DNA from: Paenibacillus dendrobii
Lineage (GTDB): Bacteria; Bacillota; Bacilli; Paenibacillales; Paenibacillaceae
Direction: 5' to 3'
Assembly: GCF_009807035.1 (NCBI RefSeq)
Contig: NZ_WUBI01000001.1
Location: 620,001-684,000 of the forward strand
DNA length: 64,000 nt
Shown: piece after piece, positions 32,375 to 42,274 of the stretch
Position numbering within the stretch: position 1 is the stretch's first letter
Layout: each line of letters begins with the position of its first letter
The notes under the pieces: generated by a model
Databases searched by the model: none
Told to the model about the DNA's origin: nothing
What the model saw: the letters and a program-made list of their open reading frames with translations, nothing else
Made by a program: the position numbers and the translations under genes

Positions 32375-33376
32375 TCAGCGGGATTGCTTTTTCGTCGACT
32401 CCCGGATGACGATTTCATGGGGCAGCAGGATCGTCTTGTTCTCGCCCGCTTCTCCGCGCAAGCTTTGAAGGAGCGCTTCCATCGCGGCACGGCCGAGATC
32501 ATACTTGGGCTGTCGCACCGTCGTAATGGGCGGCCGGCTCATCAGCGATTCCATCGTATCGTCGAATCCGACGATGGCAACGTCATCTGGCACCGATTTG
32601 CCCAGTGATATAGCCCCGTTGACGCAGCCGATGGCTGTAGCGTCGCTGGAGCAGAAAATGGCGGTCGGGTGATCTGCGGTTTGGAGCCATTCGACGGCAA
32701 GATCGACCCCGTTTTGGTACTCGTAGTCACTCTCTCTGATCCACTCCGGACGCACCGTGATCCCTGCCGATTCGAGTGCTCGCCGGTACCCCTGCTCCCG
32801 GGCGGCGGAAGAACTCTTGGCGCTTCCCCCTTTAACCATGGCAATTCTCCGGTGACCCAGAGACAAGAGATGAGCTACCGCGTCATAGGCTGCCTGCTCA
32901 TTGTCGACCGAAACGCTGTAGGCGTTCTGCACCTGCTCGTATTCCGAGCACTGCACGATGCTGTAATCTTTAGCCAGTTGGTCCAGCTCTTCGGCGCTCA
33001 AGGTGGAAGCTACGACGATGACGCCATCAACGATTTTCTTTTTGAGCATTTGCAGCAGTTCTTCTTCCTTATCATGGTTGTCCTCGGAGGCGCAGACCAG
33101 CACCTGATATCCGTTCTGCTGAGCTACATCCTGTATGCCCTTATACACATCCGCCATGATTGGAAAAACGAGGCTCGGGGTCAGCACCATAACGCGGCGT
33201 GTTTCCGCCCTTCTTAATTCCCTGCCAAGGGAATTCGGCTCATAGTCCAATGCTTTGATCGTTTCCATCACTTTTTTGCGCGTCGATTCCTTAACGAGGG
33301 GACTGTTGTTCAACACCCGGGACACGGTCGCTACGGACACGCCGGCCGTCTTGGCCACGAACTGTATGGGTCTCAT
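32375..33376 (-). CDS. LacI family regulator of the sugar operon
   Basis: 333 residues. The HTH is FVAKTAGVSVATVSRVLNNS at the N-terminus, then the hinge, and a periplasmic-binding-like sensor (VDNEQAAYDAVAHLLSLGHR, IAMVKGG, AIFCSSDATAIGCV, VAIVGFDDT). I choose the ATG at 33376 (AAAGGAG upstream); the GTG four codons earlier overlaps the ribosome site. It lies immediately upstream of the symporter operon and is separated from it by the paired operators, so it is the likely repressor. Confidence 0.92.
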   Translation of the reverse strand: MRPIQFVAKTAGVSVATVSRVLNNSPLVKESTRKKVMETIKALDYEPNSLGRELRRAETRRVMVLTPSLVFPIMADVYKGIQDVAQQNGYQVLVCASEDNHDKEEELLQMLKKKIVDGVIVVASTLSAEELDQLAKDYSIVQCSEYEQVQNAYSVSVDNEQAAYDAVAHLLSLGHRRIAMVKGGSAKSSSAAREQGYRRALESAGITVRPEWIRESDYEYQNGVDLAVEWLQTADHPTAIFCSSDATAIGCVNGAISLGKSVPDDVAIVGFDDTMESLMSRPPITTVRQPKYDLGRAAMEALLQSLRGEAGENKTILLPHEIVIRESTKKQSR

Positions 33377-33540
33377 AAAATAGGCCACTCCTTTACTCCG
33401 TACAATTGAGTTTAACTTTCATTCTATCATACAACCGAGCACCGGTTCCAATTTCATCCTCTTGAGAAATCCGTAATTAAATATTCTTCGTTCACTCCAA
33501 CTCAAGGATTTATGTAATTAATAAGACATGTGTACCTTTA

Positions 33541-33640
33541 AAGCAAAAAAGCCACTAACAAATGAGGTTAGTTCTTGTCCTTAGCTAAATAAAAAGCCGC
33601 CCACTTGGCGGCTTTCTATGCGTGTATTTTCTTGTCCTCC
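33541..33640 (+). repeat. Repeat family I sites and hairpin
   Basis: GGTTAGTTCTTGTCCTTAGC (33567-33586) is followed by TAAATAAAAAGCCGCC and a perfect GCCGCC/GGCGGC hairpin, then TTTTCTTGTCCTCC (33627-33640). The 401-base gap between lacI and the next gene holds this and another family I site, but no recognised gene. Confidence 0.6.
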
Positions 33641-33744
33641 GACATGCAACACTGTAGTGATTATTTTGTTCAGGATGGCCTCTTCCGTTCCGGCTATAAC
33701 CGATCGGGATAGAATAGTTAGACAATCGTCTAATTGATAATCGG

Positions 33745-33760
33745 AGCATGTTCTTGTCCG
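33745..33760 (+). repeat. Repeat family I core
   Basis: GAGCATGTTCTTGTCC lies 18 bases from the stop of the copper-amine-oxidase-domain gene. It is the same core as at 33567, 38570, 39927 and 60253. Confidence 0.55.
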
Positions 33761-33777
33761 TGTGAGTCTTAACCATA

Positions 33778-34563
33778 TTATGGCTCAATAATTTGTCTGC
33801 CCACATTCACATCGTCTACCTTCCATTTGTTATCAACAAATGTATAGAACACATAACGATCAACGAGCTCGAGATTGTTAGGACCACTTTCAAAGTAAGC
33901 AGATTGGTGCATTCTCGCCGCTGTGGTGCTGCTGTAGGTAATGTCGGATTTTATTGTTAGTATAGCGTTATTTTTAATGCCATTACTTTCAATAATCTTG
34001 TTAATGAATGAGTCAGTAAAATAAGGTCTGAAATATGTTCGAATTTGCGAAAATCTGGAGAGATCGGTGGCTTCATTTATCTTTGAATTAAGTACGTTTA
34101 TTCTCTCCTGACTCATTTTCCAAGAATTGAGCGGCTCTGTATGGATAAAGACCTGTTGCATACCGATTGTAATGGTAGCTTTTCGTTCTTGTTCGGACCA
34201 CAGTGCTGTACCCCCAAAGGCTTCAGCGAAAACACGTGCTGGAACATAAGTTGTTCCATTATCAATTTTTGCTGGCACATCAAGGCTAAGAGTCACGTGA
34301 TTTAATAGAGCAGTGCGAGAATTAATATGCAGTAATAGCTCTTGTTTGCCGCGAATAATCATAATGCTTTTTTTTGCCTGGTTCCAAGTCACTTCTGAAT
34401 TGAATTTCTCTGAAACAGCACGTAGTGGAATCAGCATTCGTCCGTTTTCAATTTTTCCATTTTCAACCGTATTCGAAAAATTACTGGCAAAACTTATCGC
34501 AGGATTACCGATTAAAAAGGTAAACACTAAAGAAAGTGTTAGTGCCATTATTGTTTTTTTCAC
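33778..34563 (-). CDS. Secreted protein with copper amine oxidase N-terminal-like domain
   Basis: 261 residues. A signal peptide (MKKTIMALTLSLVFTFLIG) is followed by a duplicated beta domain of the Cu-amine-oxidase-N type: GRMLIPLRAVSEKFNSEVTW and TYVPARVFAEAFGGTALW. The remaining ~130 residues are unassigned (RTYFRPYFTDSFINKIIESN and VDDVNVGRQIIEP). The domain is common in Paenibacillus surface proteins and does not imply amine oxidase activity. The start is GTG, with GGGGAG 9 bases before. Confidence 0.8.
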   Translation of the reverse strand: MKKTIMALTLSLVFTFLIGNPAISFASNFSNTVENGKIENGRMLIPLRAVSEKFNSEVTWNQAKKSIMIIRGKQELLLHINSRTALLNHVTLSLDVPAKIDNGTTYVPARVFAEAFGGTALWSEQERKATITIGMQQVFIHTEPLNSWKMSQERINVLNSKINEATDLSRFSQIRTYFRPYFTDSFINKIIESNGIKNNAILTIKSDITYSSTTAARMHQSAYFESGPNNLELVDRYVFYTFVDNKWKVDDVNVGRQIIEP

Positions 34564-34947
34564 AGATGATTACTCCCCTGGTTCAATTATTTTCTTGATC
34601 CTAGCTCAATTCTGTAGTTAAAAATTCTTTACAATATGCTCTCATTTAGGTAAACGCAATATTAATGCATAATGTTGCAGATTATAATATGTTTACACGA
34701 TCAATGGCCAAATCACTCTTTCAGAATGTTCACGTCATCCTCTGTCACTACGAGCCCGAATTCCTTGCTAATCATTCTCCGAATGCAGCGCTCCGTAAAA
34801 ATACCTTCCGAGTTGATAGACTATGAAGAAAAGCTTCAACCACCTTCTAACGCGTAATTGCCTCTATGTATAGTTATTACTAAAATAAAGGTAGAAGCTG
34901 CCATGTGTAATTGAAGCTATCTTCTAATTAATCATCTTGGAGGTAAA
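34564..34947. other. Gap without recognised gene
   Basis: A short minus-strand stretch (about 34728-34822) reads RRMISKEFGLVVTEDDVNIL before a stop and may be a gene remnant, but there is no start and I cannot name it. Otherwise AT-rich, with the promoter of the TPR gene. Confidence 0.3.
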
Positions 34948-36327
34948 ATGAAACAATCGCTTATTGAACAACTGAACGAGTGGCATGAAAAAGAAAAACA
35001 TCAGCAAATTGTGGATTTGCTGGTTGCTATTCCCGAAGAAGAATTAGACTATGAAGGGGTCAGTCTCCTGGCAAGAGCTTACAACAATTTGGGACTTTAT
35101 GAAGAAGCGCTCGATCAGCTTGAGAACATTGCCGAGGCTGGCAAAGAAGATTACCTATGGCATTATCGGGTAGGTTTTACTCTTTATCATTTGAAACGAT
35201 ATGAGGAAGCAACTCAAGCTTTCCGCAGATCCGATCAATTAGAGTCTGGTGATCAAAGTACGGAGTATTTTTTAAGGCGGAGCATTCAAAAAGTGGAAAA
35301 GCAGAAAAGAGAAGAACTGCGGCTCGCAAAAAAGAGAGCTTCCCTGGAGCATGGCTCCGCAGAGGAGAAGGTTCCTTTGTCAGATATGTCTCTAACTGAT
35401 TTCTGGGATGACAGCGAGTATTCAAGAAAATCCTATCAATCTGATCCACCCACCGATGAACTAATCATATCTATCGAGAAAGAGCTGGGGTACAAACTTC
35501 CATCCTCGTATATTCAACTAATGAGGCAGCAGAATGGTGGAGTACCGAAGTACACCAACTTTCCAACAGAGGAACCAACTTCCTGGGCTGAGGATCATAT
35601 TGCCATTTCGGGCATTTTGGGCATTGGGCGCGAGAAAAGCTATTCACTGTGCGGGGATCTGGGTAGTCCGTTTATGATTGAAGAATGGGGATATCCAGAC
35701 ATTGGAGTGGTGATCTGTGATTGTCCTTCTGCAGGTCATGATGTCGTGATGTTAGACTATAGAGCTTGCGGTAGAGATGGTGAACCTGAAGTCGTTCACG
35801 TCGATCAGGAAGATGACTATGAGATTACCTTTCTAGCCGACAATTTTGAAGAGTTTATTAGAGGCCTAGTGAGCGATGAAGAATATGATACTTCTGAGGA
35901 AGACAAAAAACGTGACCTTGATAAAGTAGCATACAGCAAATTTTCTCCACTGCTTGAGGAGCTGTGCTCCCCAGTAACCGAAGTGGAACAAATTGAACAT
36001 AAAATCCGCAGTATATGTACACAGATCGTTGAAGAAAAAGGCCATTTTTCTTTTCATGCTGATCCATTATCGTATGTCATGTATGATGTGCAGTTGTGGT
36101 TATATACCAAATCATATCAAGACACCAGTCGCGATCAATATGTGGCAGCTTACCAGAACATAATCGCTTTTGGCGGGGAATTCAGTCAAGGAGGGTATGC
36201 TCCCTCCTTTGTTACAGATTGGCTTGATCACCGCATCAAGGAAGGAAGGATCATACAGAAACACGGAATCCTTCGATTAACCGATTCGTTTGCAGAGGAA
36301 ATAATTAAGCAACTAAAAGAAGCCTAA
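34948..36327 (+). CDS. TPR and SMI1/KNR4 (SUKH) domain protein
   Basis: 459 residues. Residues ~1-110 hold TPR-like helices (LLARAYNNLGLYEEALDQLE, WHYRVGFTLYHLKRYEEATQ). A charged linker follows, then a SUKH domain at ~165-315 (IEKELGYKLPSSYIQLMRQQ, NGG, VVICDCPSAGHDVVMLDY, ADNFEEFI). The last ~130 residues are unassigned. SUKH proteins often give immunity to polymorphic toxins, but single SMI1/KNR4 genes without a toxin are common in Bacillales, and none is adjacent. GGAGG precedes the ATG. Confidence 0.85.
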   Translation: MKQSLIEQLNEWHEKEKHQQIVDLLVAIPEEELDYEGVSLLARAYNNLGLYEEALDQLENIAEAGKEDYLWHYRVGFTLYHLKRYEEATQAFRRSDQLESGDQSTEYFLRRSIQKVEKQKREELRLAKKRASLEHGSAEEKVPLSDMSLTDFWDDSEYSRKSYQSDPPTDELIISIEKELGYKLPSSYIQLMRQQNGGVPKYTNFPTEEPTSWAEDHIAISGILGIGREKSYSLCGDLGSPFMIEEWGYPDIGVVICDCPSAGHDVVMLDYRACGRDGEPEVVHVDQEDDYEITFLADNFEEFIRGLVSDEEYDTSEEDKKRDLDKVAYSKFSPLLEELCSPVTEVEQIEHKIRSICTQIVEEKGHFSFHADPLSYVMYDVQLWLYTKSYQDTSRDQYVAAYQNIIAFGGEFSQGGYAPSFVTDWLDHRIKEGRIIQKHGILRLTDSFAEEIIKQLKEA

Positions 36328-36353
36328 TAACAGATTAGTTCATGCCTAACAAT

Positions 36354-36393
36354 AAAAAGAGCACGCTTCAGACTTCGGAAGCGGCTCTTTTTT
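36354..36393. terminator. Terminator after the SUKH gene
   Basis: AGAGC-ACGCTTC / GAAGCGG-CTCT followed by eight Ts. Confidence 0.8.
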
Positions 36394-36424
36394 TACTGAA
36401 TCCGGCAGTATTTGATGTTGTTAT

Positions 36425-36440
36425 GCTATTCTGCCCATTG
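36425..36440 (+). repeat. Repeat family II core (site m)
   Basis: CTATTCTGCCCATTGG lies just past the stop of the minus-strand SDR gene. The same CTGCCCATTGG variant occurs at 62200. Confidence 0.5.
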
Positions 36441-36447
36441 GGCATGA

Positions 36448-37239
36448 TTAGTAAATCGTGGGAACCATTCCCCCGTCCATACGGATCGGTGAACCTTTGA
36501 ATGGTGTTGCATAAGGGCTGCATACAAATGTCGCAAGTCTGCCGATCTCGATTGGTCTAATGAACCGCTGCAACTCGGATTGCGGGAGATTGGCGGCAAT
36601 GAACGTTTTTTCTTTCTCCTCAAATGTCATGTTTTTGTCCTGAAAGACGCTTTCGATGATCTGTTTTACATTTTCCGAAAGTGTTGGTCCAGGCATAATC
36701 GTATTGACCGTTACTTCCGTCCCCACCGTCAATTTGGACAGACTCTTCGACAAAGAGAGAAGCATGGATTTGGTTACGGCATATTGTGGCATATGTCCAG
36801 GCATAACCGCTTCTTCACTTGCAATAAAGATGATCCGGCCAAAGCCATTGTTCAGCATGGTGGGCATATAAAATTGGGTCAGCGCATTTGCGGAAAGTAC
36901 GTTAGTCTGAATGTATTTTTCCCATATGGCATCGTCAACGTCATAATAAGACATGATCTCATAAATCCCGGTGTTGTTTACCAAAATATCAATCTGCGGG
37001 AACTTTTCAAACAATGTTTCCCGCTCAGCGACACTGACGATATCGGCTGCCGCATTTTGAGGTGAAGTATTCGGGTACGCAGACTTGATTTCGCTGACTA
37101 CGTGTTCTACCTCTTCCGAATTTCGTCCATTGATAAGTACGTTGACTCCTTCTTTTGCCAACTCGATGGCAATGGCTTTGCCGATTCCTTTCGTTGAACC
37201 TGTTACCAACGCTGTTTTGTTATTCAATCCCATATCCAT
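36448..37239 (-). CDS. SDR family oxidoreductase
   Basis: 263 residues: TALVTGSTKGIGKAIAIELA for NAD(P) binding, NNTG strand, catalytic YAVTKS with upstream Ser in IASEEAVMPG, and C-terminal GSPIRMDGGMVPTIY. GGAG lies 9 bases before the ATG at 37239. The gene follows an AraC regulator in the same direction with a 31-base gap, so the regulator probably controls both. Substrate unknown. Confidence 0.9.
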   Translation of the reverse strand: MDMGLNNKTALVTGSTKGIGKAIAIELAKEGVNVLINGRNSEEVEHVVSEIKSAYPNTSPQNAAADIVSVAERETLFEKFPQIDILVNNTGIYEIMSYYDVDDAIWEKYIQTNVLSANALTQFYMPTMLNNGFGRIIFIASEEAVMPGHMPQYAVTKSMLLSLSKSLSKLTVGTEVTVNTIMPGPTLSENVKQIIESVFQDKNMTFEEKEKTFIAANLPQSELQRFIRPIEIGRLATFVCSPYATPFKGSPIRMDGGMVPTIY

Positions 37240-37270
37240 GTTACATGTCTCCATTTTCTGTTCTGGTTGA

Positions 37271-38323
37271 TTAATGAATATTCCGTCTATCTGAAGGTGT
37301 ATCTTCTACGTTTGCATATCCCTCCGCATGTTCTCCGCGCCAATTGGCAGGCGTATCGCCTTCCCAAGCGCGGAATGCGCGGTAAAATGAATTTTGGTCT
37401 TCATATCCGATCAGGAATGCCACTTCCTTGATATCGAATGATAAATCTGCTAAATACATCCGTGCCTGCTCATGCCTTGCTTGTGTGAGAAGATGGATGA
37501 AACTTGTGTTTTCATCGGTTAGACGGCGCTGTAAAGTACGGTCGCTCATGCCTAATTCCTTGGCGACCATCTGTACATTGGGACGTCCGGCGCTGAAACT
37601 GCGCTTCATGATCCATTTGACCATCTCCGACACGGAACGATTTCCTTGACGTTCATGCAGCGTGCGGTCCAGTGCCGGGGTGAGAATCTCAAGCAGCTCT
37701 TCATTATAAGTAAGGAAAGGACGATCCAGATCTTTCCGATGCAGCGTCAATCGATTGCGACTGGCATCCGTTCGGATACTGCACCCAAAATAAGCTTCAA
37801 GAGTCTGTACATCTCCCATCGGCTGCGAAAATTCTACAGCACTGGCTATCAGATGCTGACCTGTGCCCCGCCGTCCCAACTCAAGCAGGAATGCCAATGT
37901 GATCCCCACCAGCAATGGTGGACAAGATTGATCGGTAACGAGCCATTCTAAATCAATGGTACATTCCTCGCCATCTTCAATCATCCTTAACCTTTCGGGA
38001 GGACAGAGCTGTTTATAACGGGCCATCCGGTGCAAAGCATCGCGATAATCACGAGCATGATACGTGGCCAATATAGTTGGTGGATATTTTGTTACTTCAT
38101 AAATGGTTGCAAGTTTGATCATCCCTTGGGCAATATCACCCGCTAAATCGGAATACGCCTGCCAGATTGCATAATATTGGGCGATATTCACAGTCGGCTC
38201 AGTTACAATCGTGAGCGGCAATCCGGCTTTGCGGGCTACTTCATGCGAGGCTATCCCCAATTGACGCAGTCCTTCCCAAAAACCTAACGGCATTTTTAAA
38301 CGGTCAAAGGAATGGGTGGCCAT
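37271..38323 (-). CDS. AraC family regulator (arabinose-binding-like sensor)
   Basis: 350 residues. The N-terminal ~190 residues belong to the OruR/ArgR-like sensor domain (GIASHEVARKAGLPLTIV, YHARDYRDALHRMARYK, FSQPMGDVQTLEAYFGCSI). The C-terminal HTH pair reads VAKELGMSDRTLQRRLTDEN and FDIKEVAFLIGYEDQNSFYR. GAAGGAGG precedes the ATG. It forms an operon with the SDR downstream. Confidence 0.9.
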   Translation of the reverse strand: MATHSFDRLKMPLGFWEGLRQLGIASHEVARKAGLPLTIVTEPTVNIAQYYAIWQAYSDLAGDIAQGMIKLATIYEVTKYPPTILATYHARDYRDALHRMARYKQLCPPERLRMIEDGEECTIDLEWLVTDQSCPPLLVGITLAFLLELGRRGTGQHLIASAVEFSQPMGDVQTLEAYFGCSIRTDASRNRLTLHRKDLDRPFLTYNEELLEILTPALDRTLHERQGNRSVSEMVKWIMKRSFSAGRPNVQMVAKELGMSDRTLQRRLTDENTSFIHLLTQARHEQARMYLADLSFDIKEVAFLIGYEDQNSFYRAFRAWEGDTPANWRGEHAEGYANVEDTPSDRRNIH

Positions 38324-38568
38324 TCAATTCACCTCCTTCTGTTGACTGACACATATGGATGAGAAACATCCTTTCGCTTCGTTGACTTACGGATCTTATG
38401 TTACCCTTAACTTTCCGATATGTAACTAGCAAAGAGTGACAACACACTAGCAAATTGCGCCGTTTTCAAATGTAATATTCTAGAAAACAAACAAGAGAAT
38501 GAAGTGAGAAGGCTCAATGTTATCAAAAAAGACTGGTATATTGCGTTTTTTACTCTACAATGGAACGA
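38324..38568. other. Gap with a possible truncated divergent gene
   Basis: On the plus strand an ATG at 38517 with GAGAAGG upstream reads MLSKKTGILRFLLYNGTI and then runs into a family I core at 38568. This may be the 5' end of a gene that was lost at the repeat junction, but I cannot name it. Confidence 0.3.
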
Positions 38569-38630
38569 TATTCTTGTCCCCAGACAACAAAACCAGGAAC
38601 TCCGATGTTTTGAATTCCTGGTTTTGGGTT
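38566..38630 (+). repeat. Repeat family I core and terminator hairpin
   Basis: ACGATATTCTTGTCCCC (38566-38582) is followed by AAAACCAGGAA / TTCCTGGTTTT (38589-38625), a perfect 11-bp stem. The pair lies downstream of the minus-strand hydrolase but 100 bases from its stop. Confidence 0.65.
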
Positions 38631-38728
38631 CTTATTCTAGAGCGTTCACTAGAAATTCTCACTCAATTGTTTTAGCGACTTATATGTTCTCTTTCACGAC
38701 ATTATCACCTGAAGAAAATGTTATCTAA

Positions 38729-39712
38729 TTATTTTATTCCGCTCGTAAAATCCTTTATTTTTTTAGAGATTTCTTTTGGATGGGAACGATATAAATAATG
38801 TCCCGCGTCCAATAAGACCATTTCTCCATGTACAGACTTCTCTATTTGCTTCTCATGTTCGGGGATCCATCGGTCCGTCACAGGGTGATTCGCTTGAACA
38901 AAGAAAAGGACCGGTAAATCAGAAGGAAACGTTAGCTGTTCTGCTGCTTTAAAGTTGGAATACATGCTCACTGCCTCATTTAATTGAGTTGTGTTATACA
39001 TATTTTTACGTAGCAAAATGTTCAATTGTTCTTTAGTTTGTTCATCATAGGGCAGTCCATCATAAGGGTCAGCACTCAATTTCAACTGTATACGGGCGAA
39101 GCCCAAGGTACGGAACCATTTAATCGGTTCTGTCACGGACGAATCAATCTTCTGTTCACTCAGCGAGGGAACGCTGCTATCCAGCCCGATAAACGCTTTT
39201 ACTTCGTTTGGATATTGGTTCACATAAGCCAGACTATAGAGCCCAGAAATAGAATGACCCATGAGAAAATAACGATCTACATGGAGACTTTGTAACGCTT
39301 CATGAATTTCGCTTACGATATTTGCTGTACTACGCTCCTTCTGGGTTAGATCACTCAATCCGTAACCAAAAGGTTCAATCACGACGACTTTATAGTCAGG
39401 GATTAACTCTGATATGAGTGGTTTAAAATCAAGTGCAGGCGCCGCAGTTCCATAACCAGGAAGAATCACAATGGTTTCATCACCTTGGCCTTGAATGAAA
39501 ACATTCATCTGTTTACCATCTACTGATACATGCTGACCGTATTGTTCCATTCTTTTCTGTTCTGAGTGACTGCTGATTTTATTCACGGTATACACGGTGG
39601 CGATAAAAAGTAGGATGACTATCAATACTGCGACGATTACTTTAAGCAAAATATGTAGTACTTTCTTTGTTTTTGAACTATTCCTTACTTGCTTTCCTTC
39701 TGGTTGTGTCAA
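38729..39712 (-). CDS. Membrane-anchored alpha/beta hydrolase
   Basis: 327 residues. One N-terminal membrane segment (residues ~20-45, LLKVIVAVLIVILLFIATVY) is followed by a hydrolase domain: oxyanion loop VILPGYGTAAP, nucleophile MGHSISGLYSLAYV (Ser near 153), and catalytic His in DAGHYLYRSHP. It should face the outside of the cell. The start is a TTG with AGGAG 10 bases before. Substrate unknown. Confidence 0.88.
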   Translation of the reverse strand: MTQPEGKQVRNSSKTKKVLHILLKVIVAVLIVILLFIATVYTVNKISSHSEQKRMEQYGQHVSVDGKQMNVFIQGQGDETIVILPGYGTAAPALDFKPLISELIPDYKVVVIEPFGYGLSDLTQKERSTANIVSEIHEALQSLHVDRYFLMGHSISGLYSLAYVNQYPNEVKAFIGLDSSVPSLSEQKIDSSVTEPIKWFRTLGFARIQLKLSADPYDGLPYDEQTKEQLNILLRKNMYNTTQLNEAVSMYSNFKAAEQLTFPSDLPVLFFVQANHPVTDRWIPEHEKQIEKSVHGEMVLLDAGHYLYRSHPKEISKKIKDFTSGIK

Positions 39713-39892
39713 ATTATTCAGCTCCTCTTGTTATCGATACAATGGGTTTGCGATCCACTAATGCAAGTCTAGCAAACCAATATGTCCTCTCAATGAACGC
39801 CATATGAACGGAGTATGAACAAAGCTTTTTCGGCAATCGGCACAAGCTCATGTCTTCGCTTCGGGATAAGGAACTTGTGTCGATAAAACAAA

Positions 39893-39945
39893 AAAGCCGC
39901 TAATTTAGCGACATTGAATGGGACTATGTTTTTGTCCTATAACAG
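39893..39945 (+). repeat. Repeat family I element with hairpin
   Basis: GCCGCTAATTTAGCGAC is followed by ATTGAATGGGACTATG and TTTTTGTCC. The first two parts match the junction at 3571-3600. The 452-base gap between hydrolase and monooxygenase genes also holds a CCATTCGGTCGAATGG palindrome (40082-40097). No gene seen. Confidence 0.6.
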
Positions 39946-40105
39946 TTTTGTTTCTTGTTGGAGGTATACACTCTCTACACAAATAGAGATTTTTTGTGAA
40001 ACCAATGTTTCCAGGAGTTATATAAATTGAGAAAATGGTTTTAACAGAGACTGAATCATATTATGGCTGTGTTCTTTTAATCCATTCGGTCGAATGGATT
40101 CCATG

Positions 40106-40140
40106 CAAAATAAGCCCGCCGCTCTTTGCAAGCGGCGGAC
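40106..40140 (-). terminator. Terminator of the AA10 gene
   Basis: CCGCCGCT / AGCGGCGG stem. On the minus strand it is followed by CTTATTTTG. Confidence 0.8.
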
Positions 40141-40164
40141 TTCCTGCTTATCTAAAGCCTGCGT

Positions 40165-41517
40165 TTATGGTTGTAGCTGCCAGAGTGCGGGCACATTGCT
40201 CGGCTCCCAACCCGGCAAGGAGGTATGGTTCTGGACGCATTTGTACACCTTGCCGTTATAGGATACGAGCGCATTGACCGCATAAGCGGTATTTGGCGCC
40301 CATGGCGTTGCACTCGGACCGTCAGGCGTTGACACCGTCACGGCATTGCTGTTGCCAGATTCGTTGTTGGACGGGTCGTAAGCGCGGACGGTAAATGTAT
40401 ATTGCGAGTTCGGAGACAAATCGGTAACGACCTTTTCGGTTGCCGTTCCAGTGACGGTAGCGATCACCGTGCTGCCGTTGTAAATCCGGTAACCGGCGAT
40501 GCCGGAAGCATCTGTGGATGCATTCCACATCAACGTGACTGACGTCGATGTCGGCGTGCCCATCACATGCAGGCCGGTCGGATTGGTCGGCGGCGTCACG
40601 TCAACCGGTAACTGCGTGGTCGTAAACTGGACACTATTGCTACCGGGCGACCGGTTGCCGGAAGCGTCGAACGCCTTCACCGCTAAGTTATAAGTCGTGC
40701 CTGCCAATAGATTGGTGAGATTGGCGCTCGTCTGATTGGCAGGCGTAGTGGCGATGACACTTGCGCCGTTGTACACCTCATAACCCGCGACGGCATTGTT
40801 GTCCGTCGAGGCTCCCCAAGTCAGCGTGGCCGTCGTTGTACCAACGTTGCTGACGGCCAAATTAGTTGGGGCCGTAGGTGCGATGCTGTCACCAGGACCA
40901 AATTGGGCATCGATGACGATGTACCAGGCGTTTTGGGTATCCGCGATATCCCACACGCCGAGGATGACATGATAACCGTCTCTTTGCGGCACGTTGCAGG
41001 TATGGGTTAATGTAGCCGGCGGCTGCTGGCCATTCCCGTTAATCGTGCAGAACGGAGTCAGATCAAACTGGGCGCGGGTCAACGGTGCATTGGGATTCCA
41101 ATCCGGCTTGGTGATGAAATAACGGTAGCTTGTCGTGGCATGACGAGCGGTAAAAATCCAAGTAAAGTTGTTGGTGCCGCTCGTCATGTTCACCTTGTTC
41201 CAGCGCGTGGCTGATTGCTGGTCAAGCTGAGAGAAACCAGCAAGGCCGGCGCTGGCGATTTTGCCGTCAGGGGGTCCGGCAGAAGGAAATCCTTTCGGCC
41301 CCTCCAGGCTCTGAGGCTCATAGATGATCGGGCCGCAGTTGGTATTCAATCCGTTTTTACACTGGATCGCGCGGCTGGACGGATCATTAATGTATCCGTG
41401 AGCTGACACGGTCTTCGAGAAGGAGAACATACAAGCGAATAAGAGCAGCAATCCGCCGCCAATCAGCATGAATCGCAGGATGAAACGGGAATCCAAACGA
41501 GTTTGAACCATCGTCAT
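40165..41517 (-). CDS. AA10 lytic polysaccharide monooxygenase with two FnIII and a CBM5/12
   Basis: 450 residues. A long signal peptide ends in [13 protein letters not shown], so His becomes residue 1 of the mature enzyme. The second histidine of the copper brace is in [16 protein letters not shown]. The catalytic domain ends near GPGDSIAPT. Two FnIII modules follow (each starting P-T-NL/GLHV...), then a C-terminal carbohydrate-binding module ([34 protein letters not shown]). It oxidises chitin (or cellulose) outside the cell. The ATG at 41517 is 4 bases after GGAGG; one at 41511 is also possible. Confidence 0.93.
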   Translation of the reverse strand: MTMVQTRLDSRFILRFMLIGGGLLLLFACMFSFSKTVSAHGYINDPSSRAIQCKNGLNTNCGPIIYEPQSLEGPKGFPSAGPPDGKIASAGLAGFSQLDQQSATRWNKVNMTSGTNNFTWIFTARHATTSYRYFITKPDWNPNAPLTRAQFDLTPFCTINGNGQQPPATLTHTCNVPQRDGYHVILGVWDIADTQNAWYIVIDAQFGPGDSIAPTAPTNLAVSNVGTTTATLTWGASTDNNAVAGYEVYNGASVIATTPANQTSANLTNLLAGTTYNLAVKAFDASGNRSPGSNSVQFTTTQLPVDVTPPTNPTGLHVMGTPTSTSVTLMWNASTDASGIAGYRIYNGSTVIATVTGTATEKVVTDLSPNSQYTFTVRAYDPSNNESGNSNAVTVSTPDGPSATPWAPNTAYAVNALVSYNGKVYKCVQNHTSLPGWEPSNVPALWQLQP

Positions 41518-41529
41518 ATTACCTCCCAT

Positions 41530-42195
41530 GATTTGGTTTGGTCATGATGTGCCTTTCGTTTTTCGGACACCATCTTTGCCACGATCTTTTGAGCTGTCTC
41601 CTCTCTTGAATATATTCCAGACAAAGCTGTGCACAACCGTTAACGTGCGGGCATCCGCTCCTTTTTTAGGCTGTTTTATACAAACTCCTTAGAGCTTATA
41701 TACTCTTACAAAGTCATGAAAAACAATACCTAATCACATGGTGAGAAGCGTAGAAAAGCGGGTTGGAAATCTTCATGGAATGGGGAAATGAAGCTTAAGA
41801 ACTCTGCTCTACTATATAGAAACAGCTATGTAAACTGCTGATAAATGCTGACATTCATAATGCGCAACGATGTAGAGATATGTAGAGATCAAAACCAAGT
41901 AAGTACGCCTATGGGTAAAGCATGGAGGGGATTGGAATCGTGTCTCAAATTAGAGGGATACAGATAGGCATAATAGAGTTTCGTCACAAATGGTGTCGTG
42001 TTAGCGGAGTGTCAAAAAGCCAATTGAAGTTGATGATTGGGTTATCCAGAAACGAAAATTATTTACCAGTAATTGGATGTAAATATTATTAAACAATAAC
42101 CAAATAATGTCAATGGTGTAATTTATCCGCTCTTCGCTCCGGCAGCTATGAAGAAATCCAAATTTAAGGTTGCATACCAAACCCAAAATCATAAT
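41530..42195. other. Gap without recognised gene
   Basis: About 660 bases with stops in all frames. It should contain the promoter of the monooxygenase gene. I see no strong hairpin, repeat family or coding remnant. Confidence 0.4.
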
Positions 42196-42199
42196 GAAG

Positions 42200-42247
42200 A
42201 AACCCCTCTAACTTAGCACTTGATTGCAGTGCATGTTAGAGGGGTTC
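42200..42247 (-). terminator. Terminator of the 2265-residue gene
   Basis: AACCCCTCTAAC / GTTAGAGGGGTT, a perfect 12-bp stem with further pairing in the loop (GCACT/AGTGC), followed by TTCTT on the minus strand. Confidence 0.85.
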
Positions 42248-42274
42248 GCGAGTAGCTGCTATTGGTAGCGAATA

